A stretch of DNA of 64,000 nt from Sipunculus nudus (Eukaryota; Annelida; Sipuncula; Golfingiida; Sipunculidae). Position 1 is the stretch's first letter, and every line of letters begins with the position of its first letter. The position numbers and the translations under genes are program-made. The stretch lies in contig CM049313.1 of NCBI GenBank assembly GCA_026874595.1, forward strand, positions 17,171,508 to 17,235,507, read 5' to 3'. The notes beneath the pieces were generated by a model. That model was not told the origin of the DNA and did not search any database. It worked only from the letters and a program-made list of their open reading frames with translations. Of this stretch, positions 12,346 through 24,185 are shown one piece after another.

Positions 12346-12789
12346 GTGAACTTGCAGAACTGCTTTCAAATTCTTAAATGCATTTTCACACTGAACATTC
12401 CATACGAACTTTTGTTTCTTCTTTAACAAATTAGTTAAAGGTTCAGCTACAGCAGAAACAATTGGACAAAACTTTCTGTAGTATCCAACATTATCAAGAA
12501 AACGCATGATTTGCTTCGTTAGACGAGTCACTAGTGACTCCCAGAGTGTTAATATCTGGACCATTATCCTCATGTGTGTGTGTTTCTTGGCCATAGCTCT
12601 AGTTACAGCACATAAAGGATACAAATCAGGAATTTCCTGATTTTCAGGATCAGTGTCCTGATTAAGTGACGGCTTTTCTGACACTATTGGTACAGGGTGA
12701 ACTTTTTCTCCTGCAACATCATTGTCTAGAAGCAACTGAATTACCTTAAAGGTAAAGTAGTTCTTATGCCCACAGTAATATTCCCACAA
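12337..12789 (-). pseudogene. Protease-RT spacer and RT thumb remnant
   Basis: The frame encodes LLLDNDVAGEKVHPVPIVSE and LYPLCAVTRAMAKK, typical of the segment between protease and reverse transcriptase. It then jumps to IMRFLDNVGYYRKFCPIV and AEPLTNLLKKKQKFVW, the end of reverse transcriptase. The polymerase core with its catalytic aspartates is deleted. Confidence 0.88.
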
Positions 12790-13102
12790 AAATCAAATCT
12801 GATTTTTTTTGTACACTGTGAAGTGGAACTGAAGTGTGCTTATCTGAAAACACACCATTAACAAGTGCATTTGCACCAATCAAAGACCTATTAGAACATG
12901 GTAAAGTGTTTGCTAACATGAGAGTTTGACCTGAACCTGTGTCCCTCAAAATTCTAATAGGGGTAGAATATGTAAAATCACTTGAAAGTGAAACAGAACC
13001 ATCATGTATGAATGGCTCAAACAACTCCATTTCAGAGTCAGGAGAGGAATCTGCTAACTCAGTTTCATCAAACAAAGAACTGACACTGACAGTGTCAGTC
13101 AT
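12764..13102 (-). pseudogene. Aspartic protease remnant of Ty3/Gypsy pol
   Basis: The frame encodes PIRILRDTGSGQTLMLANTL, with the D-T-G active-site triad of retroelement aspartic proteases, followed by LIGANALVNGVFSDKHTSVP. A frameshift near 12789 separates it from the downstream pol piece. Confidence 0.85.
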
Positions 13103-13610
13103 AAACTCTTTTTCAGAGTCACAAAAGGAATCTACATCCTTATTACAATCAAACTCCTCATGTGAGTCAACAGAGGAAGTTTCCTCAGCAGAAACAAATT
13201 TCTGTTTGTCACAAGAGGACCTGGCCTCATTTGAAATACTATGGCAAGAGTGTTAAAGGACTTAGCCTGATTTAGAGGATACTCCTCGCAGGGGTCTTGA
13301 AACGACCTAGCCATATTAAATTCCTTGCAGGAATCAAATGAGGGTTTTACCCCGCAAGCTAAGGATTCTTCTTTGGAGTCAGACGGTTCGTTGGTCTCCG
13401 TAGAATAAAATAAAGGAGTTGAACCCCTAATTTAAATGAAAAGAGCTTGGCTCTTGTACTATGCGATGCATAGTTTTTGAAACAAAACCCGTAAGGTTTA
13501 CCCTCTGGTTTATTTGCAAGTTTCCATCAGCCAGATATTAAATGACCTTCCTTTTTGCTGTAATGGCTTTTTTTTTAACTATCAGGAAAACAAGTACTGG
13601 GTGTTTGCGC

Positions 13611-13751
13611 CTAAAACTTCTTTTGACCATACTGATTTACATTCTTGTTTGTAAAAGACTGGTTTGATTTGCTAGTAAAAGACATTTTGTATCTTAATAA
13701 ATAAGCATCAGCTAATTGAGCAGCAATGTGAAGTGTTTTAAGACTTTTCTC
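13611..13751 (-). pseudogene. Gag fragment of the Ty3/Gypsy element
   Basis: The frame encodes SLKTLHIAAQLADAYLLRYK and MSFTSKSNQSFTNKN. The AAQLAD.YLL pattern is typical of the end of capsid in metazoan Ty3/Gypsy Gag. The fragment stops at the AT tract 13752-13767. Confidence 0.6.
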
Positions 13752-13766
13752 ATATATATATATATA

Positions 13767-14430
13767 TCGGGCCGCCAAGCGGGACAAAAATTGCTCCGAC
13801 GACTTCATGCTACGCAATGCGGAAAGACAGCGGAAAACTCGTACGTGACACTGCGGGACATTGCGGGACATTGCGGCACGGTAGACGTAAACAATGTGCG
13901 AAGTTTACTAAACCTTTTTATAGCTTTAAAAATTTGGTACGCATCAGTTTTTTTACAATGTGTGTGCCAATCGCGTGAACCATGCTCGAACACTGCGCGA
14001 ACAATACTTACCCTATGCGTAAACAAGACGTGCCAATGCGTGTCAATGTGTGCCCATTTTTGGCCGTCCATTGCCTGGACTTATGCGTGTTCAGTGCTCC
14101 GTAGCACCGAATTGGCACGCTTTGCTACAACGTATTGCGCGGCATTGCAGGGACAAAAATCGTGCCATTGTAGAGAGAAGTTTGAAATTTTCAAAATTCG
14201 GCACGCATCAATTTTCGTACAATGTACCAGGCGAACAATACTTAACCTATGCAAAAACAAGAAGTACCATTGCGTGTCAATGTGTGCCCATTTTTGGCCG
14301 GGCATTGCGCAGACTTATGCGTGTACAGTGCGCGAACAGTCCGCAAACACGGCTTTACGCTCCGCTGGGTAGCACCGGAGTAGCACGTCGAATTGCGAGG
14401 CATTGCCGGGACAAAAATGTGCCAGTATCA
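13767..14430 (+). repeat. GC-richer tandem repeat, period about 234 bp
   Basis: GCGTGTCAATGTGTGCCCAT starts at about 14038 and again at 14272. GGGACAAAAAT also recurs near 13789, 14151 and 14409. Many TGCG motifs set its base composition apart from its surroundings. Long overlapping frames on both strands translate the same repeated words and are not credible genes. Confidence 0.75.
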
Positions 14431-16368
14431 AGGTTTAATAGTTTACATCATTCACGAAATGAAATCGAGAGAGATAGTGAAGCTACTCAGCTTTATATGC
14501 AAAGCAAGACATTTGGGTCAGTTCTATTTGTCCAAGCATATCGGTATAATATGGTTGGCTGCTTAACATGTTTTAATGAGTATGATGAGGATAGTTACAT
14601 AAAAAACCGATAATCCGAGTACATAATATATTCTAATTTAAAATTAAATTTATTTGATAAATATGGGTTTGTATAAATCTTAATCTGCTGGGGCTGTTGT
14701 CCTCTAACAAATAAGAATTTAGTTATTATCCAGACTGTGAAAATATATATTTGAAAATATTCTTATGATAATGATGTCAATGCCGATATTTATGCTTTTT
14801 TTATTCTAAATTGGTTATACTTAAATCTAAATCTGTTGATGTTGTGATGTTCTTTCCTGGCATATTAAGACAATTTCTCATGATTAAAAAAAATTTTAAA
14901 TGAATTAATAACAAATTCGTCAATTTTGCCCGAGCTCTGTTCACTCATTGTATTATCTCTTCCGTTTTTATTATTATTAGTATTTTTTTTATTTTGCTCC
15001 TTCCTCATACTTAACCTAAAAGCCAACCACAGTTCTGCAAACAAAACCGATTATATTTCTGGTACACGGGTACATATACCTTACTTTTTACTCGTCGTCT
15101 TGGCCATTCCTTGATCTGTGTATCGCTGACTCTTTTCCAGGCACGATGTAAATTTGAATGTCATGGCAAGGACGAGTTGTAGAGAGACGGACACGAAATC
15201 CATGTTACTATCCCTGGACTAGCTGTAAAGAGACGGACACGTAAACCATGTTTCTGTCACCGGGCTGACCGGCACTGTCTGTTCTCCGTCCTGGCCCACT
15301 CCACAAGATCGATCACCACAGACAGCACACTTCACTACAACGAGAGGGCAGTTCGATTCTTCATACAGATATGTCCCTTTACTGCATGTGTATGGCAAAA
15401 ATGATTGAAAAGGAAATACACAATAATATATTATATCATCATATAGTTATTTGATTTTCTATAAAGGATATATAAGTTGGATGGAAAAAAATATGTATTT
15501 ACACACACACACACACCATCACACACATATGTAAACATTTCACTGATAAGGTTATAAACATTATGGATAACATGACAAATAATGCTAAAATATGTGAATA
15601 TAAATTGATTGAAGGACCACGTAGTATGCTAATCTAGCGTTGAATGAGTAAATGTGTCAGGAACTCGATCGATGAGTACGGTCTCGGTCCACTTTAAAAC
15701 AGTAACTTAGTAAAAAAATTAGGAAGACGAAAAAAGATAGACTCATTCCATCGATTTATTCATGACGAGGTCATGAAAGCTACTTTCCCACTGCAACTTG
15801 AATTGAAAAGTTCAATTTTAAAAACAAATAAAGTCTACCAAAACTCTTAGGACATTGTTCGTACAAATAAAAAACTTTGATAAGAAAAAAGAGCGACCCG
15901 AGCTCATTATATCTTATTAAAGGAACCCATTTTAAGGTTGAAAAGTCGGCGATGGGCCGGGATTGAACAAATTGCGTCTGGTCTCTAGAGACTATAATGG
16001 TTCTTCAATTATTTTTGGCGGCGCGGTCCATAAATCCTAGAATCATTCACGGTATATGCAACCAGACCTTAGCAAAGAAAGCACCTCTGTTCTCGAACTG
16101 AAGGCTGACAGCGCACCAATTTCTAAACATTTATTTAACATTTTCTTCCTTTCAGTTTTCGTCCCATTTTTTTCTAATACTTGCAGAGACAATAACTTTA
16201 ACATGAATTTAACGATTAAATTAAATGTCAGGCAATAACTTTATTCCAAGCTGTACCGCCTTTGTACGCAGAATACATATTTTACATATATGCAATGATA
16301 AAAAATCGGAAATAACATGAAGGCACTTTTTCAAAACACATGGAAGCTTAGTAGTATAATGCAACACC
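14431..16368. other. Non-coding DNA with short simple repeats
   Basis: AT-rich sequence with a short (AC)n run near 15502. Near 15180 and 15228 GAGACGGACACG occurs twice. No gene recognised. Confidence 0.45.
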
Positions 16369-16384
16369 TGGCAAGTCCTGTGTT
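16369..16384. repeat. SINE target-site duplication, left copy
   Basis: TGGCAAGTCCTGTGTT, repeated exactly at 16811-16826 on the other side of the SINE. Confidence 0.93.
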
Positions 16385-16810
16385 TTTTTTATATTTTTTT
16401 TTATGGAGGTAACCGCCTCCATTTTTTAATGCTGTCTTATCTAATTCTTATCCTAAGTATGTACATCTGCAGAGTTTCCATTTCGGTTTGGGACTACTTG
16501 ACAGGGCGGTAGCACTCGCTTCATATCATTTTTATATCCTGGTGTCACCCAGGCCCGGTGACTACCGCACCTGCGGGTCCTGGGTGTATAATCATCCCCA
16601 TTGCTGGGTCATAACACCGAGGAACCCCCCAAAGACACACTCGTATGTGAGTGAAACACGGCTGTGTGGCACAACCTCCCCATTAAGCCTGCAGAGCGCT
16701 CACCCTGTGTGGGGGCCGACCGTGAAAACCTCACCGCCTCGGCTGAGATTCGAACCCACGATCTCCCTGCTTTGAGTCCTGCACTCTACCCCTGAGCCAC
16801 AGAAGCCGGT
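16385..16810 (-). mobile_element. tRNA-derived SINE, full length
   Basis: 426 bp on the minus strand, between perfect 16 bp direct repeats. The minus-strand 5' end is tRNA-like: an A box (TGGCTCAGGGGT, plus 16788-16799) and a B box (GGGTTCGAAT, plus 16748-16757) form a bipartite RNA polymerase III promoter. An unrelated body follows, ending in ATGGAGGCGGTTACCTCCAT and an A-rich tail. The exact duplications imply a fairly recent insertion. Diverged copies lie at 16947-17187 (no head) and 29300-29660. Confidence 0.93.
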
Positions 16811-16826
16811 TGGCAAGTCCTGTGTT
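16811..16826. repeat. SINE target-site duplication, right copy
   Basis: Exact second copy of TGGCAAGTCCTGTGTT, immediately after the tRNA-like end. Confidence 0.93.
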
Positions 16827-16946
16827 AGTACGAGTAAAGAAAAAAAAGAGGATAAGGGATAATAACTTCATTCCTGTCTGCCTCAAAGGCGAACGTGGGC
16901 AATAAATATTTCAGCGAATTTAAATTTAAAATTTTAAATTTTAAGT

Positions 16947-17187
16947 TAATTGCCTCCATAGTTCTAATGCTGACTTATCTAATATCAGCTATCAACTTGA
17001 GCGCCAACATCTACAGAGTTATATTTCGCATTTGGACCTCAAAACACGGTATCACTAGCTTCCTGTCAATTTATATCCAGGTGCCATCGAGGCCCGGTGA
17101 TTAATGCGCCTGCGGCTTTTAGGTGGTTAAACATTCGGGTCATAACACGAAGTAACCAGGCAAAGCCTCGCTTGTTTGTGTGTGAAA
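16947..17187 (-). mobile_element. Truncated SINE copy lacking the tRNA head
   Basis: The body matches the neighbouring SINE (GAGGCCCGGTGATTAATGCG, GGTCATAACACGAAG), but the tRNA-like part is missing, consistent with 5' truncation. Confidence 0.75.
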
Positions 17188-17930
17188 CATATTGATGTAG
17201 AAGTAAATAAACGACTCAGTTGACATTTTAACTTTAGACGTGATACAAGTCATACGGAGGAATGCTTTGCAGTGTTTTCGATCATGTGGCATTTATACTT
17301 TGATAGTCGGTTAAGGCTTTAGATAATTGCATGAATTAACTTTAAACATTTTACGTGCGGGTACAGCTAGTTATATTCAGTTGTGCGAGGCACTACGCGG
17401 TTCAGCTGAATTATGATTTTAAAACCATTGCCTTAATGTTGAAACAGCTGTACCATACCATATAAATAAAAATATAGAAAATAATAAGGAAAGTCCTAAA
17501 CCACGTGAAATTAATTGAAGAAAGTATGACTTAAAAGACAAAGAAGATAAATGAAGGTTAACGTGAGAGAAAAAGGTAAATATCTAAATAAGTTTACGTA
17601 TATTCGTTTTCCTTGTGAGACCAAACATGGACGACATGATCATTTTCTTTGACAATTGGTCCATTAATTAACCATTTATCCTCAGTCATTAATCTTTCCT
17701 TCATAATGCTAAGTAAAAGGGAAACATACTTGATACTAACTGTAGATAAAAAATTGGAAATGGTCGTGTCGTAATTTAATAAAAAGGTAACATTAACATG
17801 TCCTTTTTTAAGTAAGTTTCCTCTAAATCTACGACTAAAAGTGAGTTTATTAGTCGAAGCGGGGAACCAGTGGCTTCAATTTCTTTTTCAAGGAGCGGGG
17901 AGGGGATGACTCGCAGGCACACACTATACT

Positions 17931-17963
<33 letters not shown>

Positions 17964-17986
17964 GTTTATATATATATATATATATA
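17931..17986. repeat. Interrupted (AT)n microsatellite
   Basis: TA dinucleotides with a few interruptions. Confidence 0.9.
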
Positions 17987-18287
17987 TTTTTTAGTGTCTG
18001 TATAGCACATTTTATGCATATAAACTTAATCACATTTCAAATATAATACAATTAACTGAAGGGTTTAAGAAAATATAGTATCATATTTCTAGTATAAGTT
18101 TATTCTTGACCAGGGTGAGATACAACATTTCCCCAAAAAAACACATAAATGGAAGTCCATAATTCTATTTATATTATATATTTCATTTACAATATATAAA
18201 AGTACTCTCCGTATAGGGGGGGGGGGGGGGTGATTACATTGACCATCCCCTCTCCTTTGTCTAAAAGGGGAAGGATATATACCTCAC

Positions 18288-18451
18288 CTCCCTATGTTGA
18301 CGCCGCTGGAGGAGACTATACTCGTAGATAGATTATGTAGAGGACAAGCAGAAAAAGCGTATAGGGAAGAGTTCAACCAAGCAAGGGCATCAGATCTACC
18401 GAATTTGTCCAAAATATCACTTTGACTAACATTATCCAGTGAAGTAGCCAT
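18288..18451 (-). CDS. Possible first coding exon, weakly EB1-like
   Basis: A minus-strand ATG at 18451 opens 54 codons up to a splice-donor-like AGGGAG|GTGAGG. The start reads MATSLDNVSQSDILDKFG and then RSDALAWLNSSL. The last part resembles the opening of the calponin-homology domain of EB1/MAPRE microtubule-end proteins (a pattern like RHDMLAWVNDSL). The similarity then fades; the KIEQLCSGAAY stretch is absent. No partner exon was found. It could be a retro-fragment, an unrelated exon or chance. Confidence 0.22.
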
Positions 18452-18750
18452 GCTTGGTGACTGATCCAAAGGAAGATGAAACGGCAATGGGAGGATTATC
18501 TTAAACATCAAAGAACTAGTGACATTCAGCCACGTCATTTGACAAATATGAGAACTTGGACTGTCATCCTGCGCTATTATGTCTAGCTGAGTCAGGTCAT
18601 TTAGATGTCACGCGGCATGTTCCTAATTACATCTTCAGAAAGACAAAATCATTTAAATATATGCAAAAGTTTACTTTTGTTAATGTTTCTGATACTTAGG
18701 TTAATGTTAATAATTTATCAGTATCAACAGCCTACTAGGCCATTTATGTG

Positions 18751-19197
18751 TTTTACTGGACGTGCTTGATACTTTGTGTCTGTGGCGATGTTAACATGGC
18801 CATTGGTAGATGGAGATGTAACTTAAATACCATAGGTCATACTTCTGTAATAAGGCTGCAGTAATTTGTCTGACACCTTGATACCTTTTCGTAGCATGCA
18901 TTCAGTCCAATTATTAGTAGCGCACAAGCGATTTTCATTGGACATACTGAAATCTGTATTTTTATTCCCAGCATTGTGCAGATATGAATGCATTACAGTA
19001 TTTAATACATGAATTGCTTACGGAAATAAATTTTGCCAAAGGGAATGGTTTTACTGGACGTGCGTGTTACTTTGTGTCTGTGGCGATTTTAACATGGCCA
19101 TTGGTAGATGGGGATGTAACTTAAAACACCCTAGCTCATACTTCTGTAATAATGCTGCAGTAATTTGTCTGACACCTTGATACCTTTTGGAAGCATG
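18751..19197. repeat. Direct duplication, period about 298 bp
   Basis: TTTTACTGGACGTGC, TTTGTGTCTGTGGCGAT, AACATGGCCATTGGTAGATG and GTCTGACACCTTGATACC occur at 18751 and again from 19049. A third partial copy of the intervening segment (GGACATACTGAAATCTG onward) lies at about 20545-20690. Confidence 0.85.
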
Positions 19198-20544
19198 CCT
19201 CTTTTTATCTTCAAAACACAACAAGAAAATTAGTTAAAAGTTAAAGTGGTAGGTTTTAGGTCCCCTGCACAGTAACTGGCATAAGACTTTACACATAAGC
19301 TTACCGGTGGTGGCTTCCTGAGGTGGGGACGATACACAGACGACACTCTGTTATCAATTTATCCTTCTTCTAGGTTGCTTTTGTATGAGCGTTTGTATTC
19401 TCGGGTACAAGGTCTCTGAAGTCACAGCCAGAGGAAGGTACTTCAAAGCAGAAATGTTACATAAAGGTCAACACCTGAATGTTTACACATACAAGCCTGG
19501 ATATTGATTCTGGAAAGGCAAAAATTACTGATGTGTCAAGAGCTAGTTGGTCTTTATGTCAGCCCTTCATATCCGGATTAGCGTCAGTGGGTACAACTTT
19601 CAAAGCTGACAACAAAATGACAAAAAACAATCTTTGTAAACATTAGACCTAACTGACGGGGCGGATTCCTTGGACCGAGATATTTTACATAGCCGATCAT
19701 ATAATTAGTTCATTTTATGACAAACGAAATCATAAATTTTTTTAACGTTTATATAGTGTGTACCCAGGCTTTTCCCACATTTATTGACTTGTAATGCGTG
19801 ACACTTCCCGTGAAGGAACCAAAAAGAGCCATTATAATTGTTATATGATCAATTTGGGTATTTCTCTTACGTGTAACATTGATTGACACACCAACCATTT
19901 GAAGTAAAATCCTGGAAGAAAATGGCTATGGAAGCGTGTTTTACAGAATAGTGGTATTCAGGTGATCATTGAAATTATGTAGGTACTTTTTATTGTATTT
20001 AAAGCAAGACGCTCAATGATATTCGCAGAGAGGGCAAATGATTAACACATCACTTGATACAGCATGGTTCGGAGATAATATGGAATTCGATCATGACAAT
20101 CCATGTATTGCTGTCTGAACAATTGACCCTGACGGCTTTAAAGCCCTAATGTAGTATACGTTATGCCCATCATTCACAAGACCGTTGCCCAGAAGGACGG
20201 ATGCAGGGATTTTCTGTATATTCTCTTCCAGATGAATCCCTGGTGAAATAATCCTAACACTATCAGAGGCTTTGAGCTCGGAAAGGAGATGTAAAGACTC
20301 CATAACCATAAACCAAAGACCACAAACCGGCTGGCATTTACAATTTTCTTATGTCAGCAGATAATGCTTTGCAGGTTCATCGGCCCTGAGGGTGGATATT
20401 ACCGACGCCTGATGAATCATATGTCAGCGCGGGTATTGTATTATAAGGTATACCTATATCTATATGCTGATGTAGCTACGATAACCATACCGAAAGCATT
20501 ACAAGAAACCAAATGATGAGGAATGTAATCAAAAGTTTGGTATT
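19198..20544. other. Non-coding DNA
   Basis: No recognisable gene. A 72-residue minus-strand frame at 20091-20309 shows no family signature. Confidence 0.4.
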
Positions 20545-20690
20545 CAGTCCTAATTTGAGTAGCGCACAATTTTTTTTTTAATTGGACATACTGAAATCTG
20601 TTTTATTATTTCCAGCATTGTGCAGACATGAATGCATTACAGTATTTAATACATGAATTGCTTTTGAAAATAAATTTTGCTGAAAGAGAC
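20545..20690. repeat. Third copy of the 18.9 kb repeat segment
   Basis: GGACATACTGAAATCTG and ATGAATGCATTACAGTATTT match 18940-19030 closely. Confidence 0.8.
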
Positions 20691-20886
20691 TGGTTTGCTT
20701 TCAACCGTCCAGGCAATAACGTAGGTTTTTGCGCCAGTCTTTCTTCTTCCGCTAAATGATACTGTTGTCGCTAGAATTAACACGCAGGACCTCGGCTCAG
20801 TCCGCCCCTTCGTTCAAGCCTTTCGATCAGTTTAGAACCCCCCCCCCCCAACGGAATACCATAATCCTGAACCACCATGCCAGACG

Positions 20887-21237
20887 TTGCCCCTGGATTA
20901 TCTAAAACCCGTCTTGACACTTGTTCCTTTCGTTCAGCTACAGTTTCCGTTTGATCGAAGACTCATTCCTTTGGAAGCCTGTCCTTCCGTTTCGTATTAT
21001 GCCCTCAGTCCTATCCCTGTCGGATCCGTCCTCGATACACCGATTATGAGCATGTGCGGCTTATTGTCATCTGCTGTGTTCGGATCCATTAGTTCAGGAA
21101 TAGGTGTTATATCGAGAGATATCATATATACGCCGGATGTTACAACAGGTGTATGGGCATTACTGATTTTTATTTCAATTTATCACTCAAGATGTAGAAA
21201 AAATGTTAGCTTTCACGTCGATAATATGTACCCGTAG
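20887..21237 (+). other. Unassigned open frame of 116 codons
   Basis: A GC-richer patch (20730-21440) is open on the plus strand from MPLDYLKPVLTLVPFVQLQF onward. No domain recognised, no repeats or splice-linked neighbours seen. It may be a fragment of a mobile element or chance. Confidence 0.15.
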
Positions 21238-23144
21238 ATTCAGTCCGAGTCGTCACCGGCAGGCGTCACTAGTGAGATGAGAAATCTCTATTATACCTAC
21301 GGGGGAGCTAGAGGACAGCCTGACTGACATCATGTCTCGGGGGCGGAGCGGCGATCGATTCAAGGCCAAAGACAGTACAAACCTTATGTGACATGAAGAC
21401 ATATATCGGACTGCAGCGAATATTGATGTTGTTGGCACAGATTCCTATTTTGTAACCACGGCTTACTTACAATCTCCAGTAAATTTGTAAAAAATATGTC
21501 AGTCATAATCATCATATTGTTTGGTTACTGGCTCTTATAACATGCTGGTATCCTTGGGACAAACAGCATGTATGCATTAAAAATAACTCATTTATTAACC
21601 AATTTGGGGCTGCATTAACGAAAATTTGTTACAATTAATGTACTGAACCAAAAAAAAAAAGAAAATAAAAGAACTCCAGTAACGTTAGGAGAGTAAATAT
21701 AAGATAAGCAAGGTACTCTACCAACTGAAGTATCCGATGATAGACATTCCCCAGCGAACATATTTATAAATCTAGAATGAGACCAATACTTACCCCGAGA
21801 AAAAGTATAAAACATTATAAGAACAACATATTCCATACATCTTTATCGATGGCTAAACGCAACTCGGTTCCCCTTTAATCTTTATTAATTTTGCATGGAT
21901 TGAAAAACTATCTATAATCACTAAAACAAGTCACTCTCCATTACTCGAATGATGGCGACTGACGGTCTGTCGATGATGAGGAAACCGAAGGACCCCGAGA
22001 AAACCACCGACAGGGGGTTGGGGGGGGGGGGGGAGACCACAACCCAATCTTATCGAACCCTGCTGACCAATAGAGAGAGCCGAGCGCTGTTACCACTCAA
22101 CTGTCCGCTGTGTCTAGGCCCCCAATGTCAAAAAATGACCTATGCTCTACTTTCTTTAACTTGCAATGTTTTATACTTATAACTTATAAATGTTTGTATC
22201 ATTTTACCTTTACATGGCTAAATGAGCAGGTTGGAGTTTCGATTTTCCAAGTGCGATCGTACTGATCGAGCTCTACCTACTCATTATTGTATTACCAACA
22301 CCTAATAAACCCTCAAACCACATTAACCAAACATAATTTCCACAGCACTCAACATGAAAGTCTGTTGACTGTTGTTCTCCTTGATATCTGACGGGCACAG
22401 CAATGACCTTTTCATCGCAAGTTCAGTGTCCTGCCTGACATTTGCCTTTTTTAGTCTGCTTTCCGTATAAACACCAGTCTTTCATGTATGGTTGACGAAT
22501 ATCATGATTTAGAAAAACGTTTGTATTAGATAACCCTAATTAGCAAAAGGAGAGGGTGAAGATGACATACTAACACCTCCTATCTTAGCTGTTCGAAATA
22601 CCATCACTTAACTGACACGACACCCATCACGTCTGGAAGAAACAGATTCCGCAAGTAACCGGACGCCCTAGACCCCACTTATAAGAACAGGCGTTTTGAA
22701 ATATTTAAATTATTGCAAATGTTTTCTATGTAAATGCAAACGTAATGAATATAAAAAGGCTATACGTTTAAGATAGTCGCACGTGCTTGTGACAATTTAC
22801 GACAGTGATTTTGAAACGTAAATGAGGCCAAGAACATAAAATCAGACGACATATTTGGTCAATTAAAACAATTATCTAAACTTTAATAAATTGCCATGTA
22901 GCAGGTGCGTTATCTAGGTAAAATATATTCCTTCTCTTCACTTGATTTGAATATAATAATTTAAAGAGGTCAAATTGGAAAGGATACATACGTCGAAACC
23001 TAGCCCTTAATATGCTCAACTTAACTTGCTTTCATCATATTTCAGTATTTTTTACATCATATCGCTACTTGAAATTCAAAAAGATCCCAAAGGAAAATGT
23101 TTTAGCCTGGAACATTAAAATGACTTCTGTGAACCAAGCGTATT
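21238..23144. other. Non-coding DNA with a poly(G) run
   Basis: Nothing gene-like apart from short frames. A run of 14 G lies near 22019-22032. Confidence 0.4.
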
Positions 23145-24185
23145 GACCCAGTATCATTGTTTATTGTTTACTGTTGTGACTGATGTGCAAGCCCCAGAGC
23201 AAAACATAAATAAACCGATGATGGACAGTAACTGTATTATATTACATTCAGTCAAGCTTTAGTTTTTGTCAGTTTCCCTTTACGGTTCAGTCCGCAATGT
23301 CACCTCCAGAATCTATGCATGGAACTGGTATTGTTTCTTATTTTAATTTCACTCTTATAGATCTTTTTTTTCTATAAATTATTTGTTTCTTCTTTTATTC
23401 CAGTTAGTTTTCCAGGCCCGATTCTTTTTCATAAATATAGGTGGCAAGACCTTTGTAGAACATAAAACGAGCCAAAATAAAGAAGTAGCGTACGTGTGTT
23501 TGTATATATATAGAAATATTTGAAACAATGTTTTCTTGTTTCAGTTGTTTTGTATATTCTAGATAGAAACTACCATTAATGTTTGCCATACTACAAAACT
23601 CTCTAAAGTGGTCATCTTATTCATATTTAAACAACTGCGTCCATAAGCTGCCCCGACAATGTTCGATAATAAACATTTTCTTTCCCACAATGATGAGTTT
23701 GACAGATCGGAACTTCGGTTCGCGCCAAGGTCACCTTGTGGTTTAAAATAAACCTTTTTAATTAATGGTCACTTTAATTCTAGATTTATACAGGCAGCTG
23801 CCGGAAGGCATTGATTGAATATTTCCGTTTTGCCATGTATCAATTGACGCATTTACATTTCAAGCTGGAGAAAACAGCCAGCCATTTTCCTCCACTAGCT
23901 GACAAGAAGTGTTCATCACGTGTTGATTATTTTCCATTTCGTGAACATCGCCGGGTTCGACGGGGAGTTTAATTAAGTTTTGGTGTACCAGACTAAAATG
24001 TTTCCAACATGATGTCAAATACTTCGTCTGTTGGCAGCAGTAACATATTCACATACATATATTCTTTCAACTGTGTGCGCTTTGTAGAAACTATGTTAGA
24101 CATTAGTTTCCCTATAATGTGTATCTACTCCGCGCTTGCCTATAGGCGAATTCTATATGAAAACACCCCTCTCTCTGATGCCTAT
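23145..24185. repeat. Diverged tandem duplication, copy 1
   Basis: Collinear with 24745-25740. Shared landmarks include TGTGACTGATGTGCAAGCCC (variant in copy 2), GTCAGTTTCCCT, TTTATACAGGCAGC, GCATTGATTGAATATTTC, TGCCATGTATC and GTTCATCACG. Divergence is high. Confidence 0.8.

Larger units (their letters stand above)
11948..13751 (-). mobile_element. Internal region of the Ty3/Gypsy element, decayed and deleted
   Basis: Minus-strand order is a gag fragment, protease, the end of reverse transcriptase, RNase H, a short untranslated stretch, the polypurine tract and the 3' LTR. Most of reverse transcriptase and all of integrase are missing, and frameshifts and stops interrupt the rest. No 5' LTR was found; the gag end stops at a short AT tract (13752-13767). 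Only about 1.8 kb of internal sequence remains. It cannot be autonomous and is a fossil. Confidence 0.85.

Noticed and set aside
13716-14613. Plus-strand frames of 218 and 187 codons
   Set aside because: They overlap each other in different frames over a 234 bp tandem repeat, and the minus strand is equally open. No domain or splice structure.
16740-16810. Functional tRNA gene
   Set aside because: The A and B boxes belong to a SINE head: the sequence continues into a SINE body with a tail and target duplications, and a proper acceptor stem was not evident.
20887-21237. A 116-codon plus-strand gene
   Set aside because: No domain, no partner exons and no repeat of the frame elsewhere; kept only as an unassigned frame.
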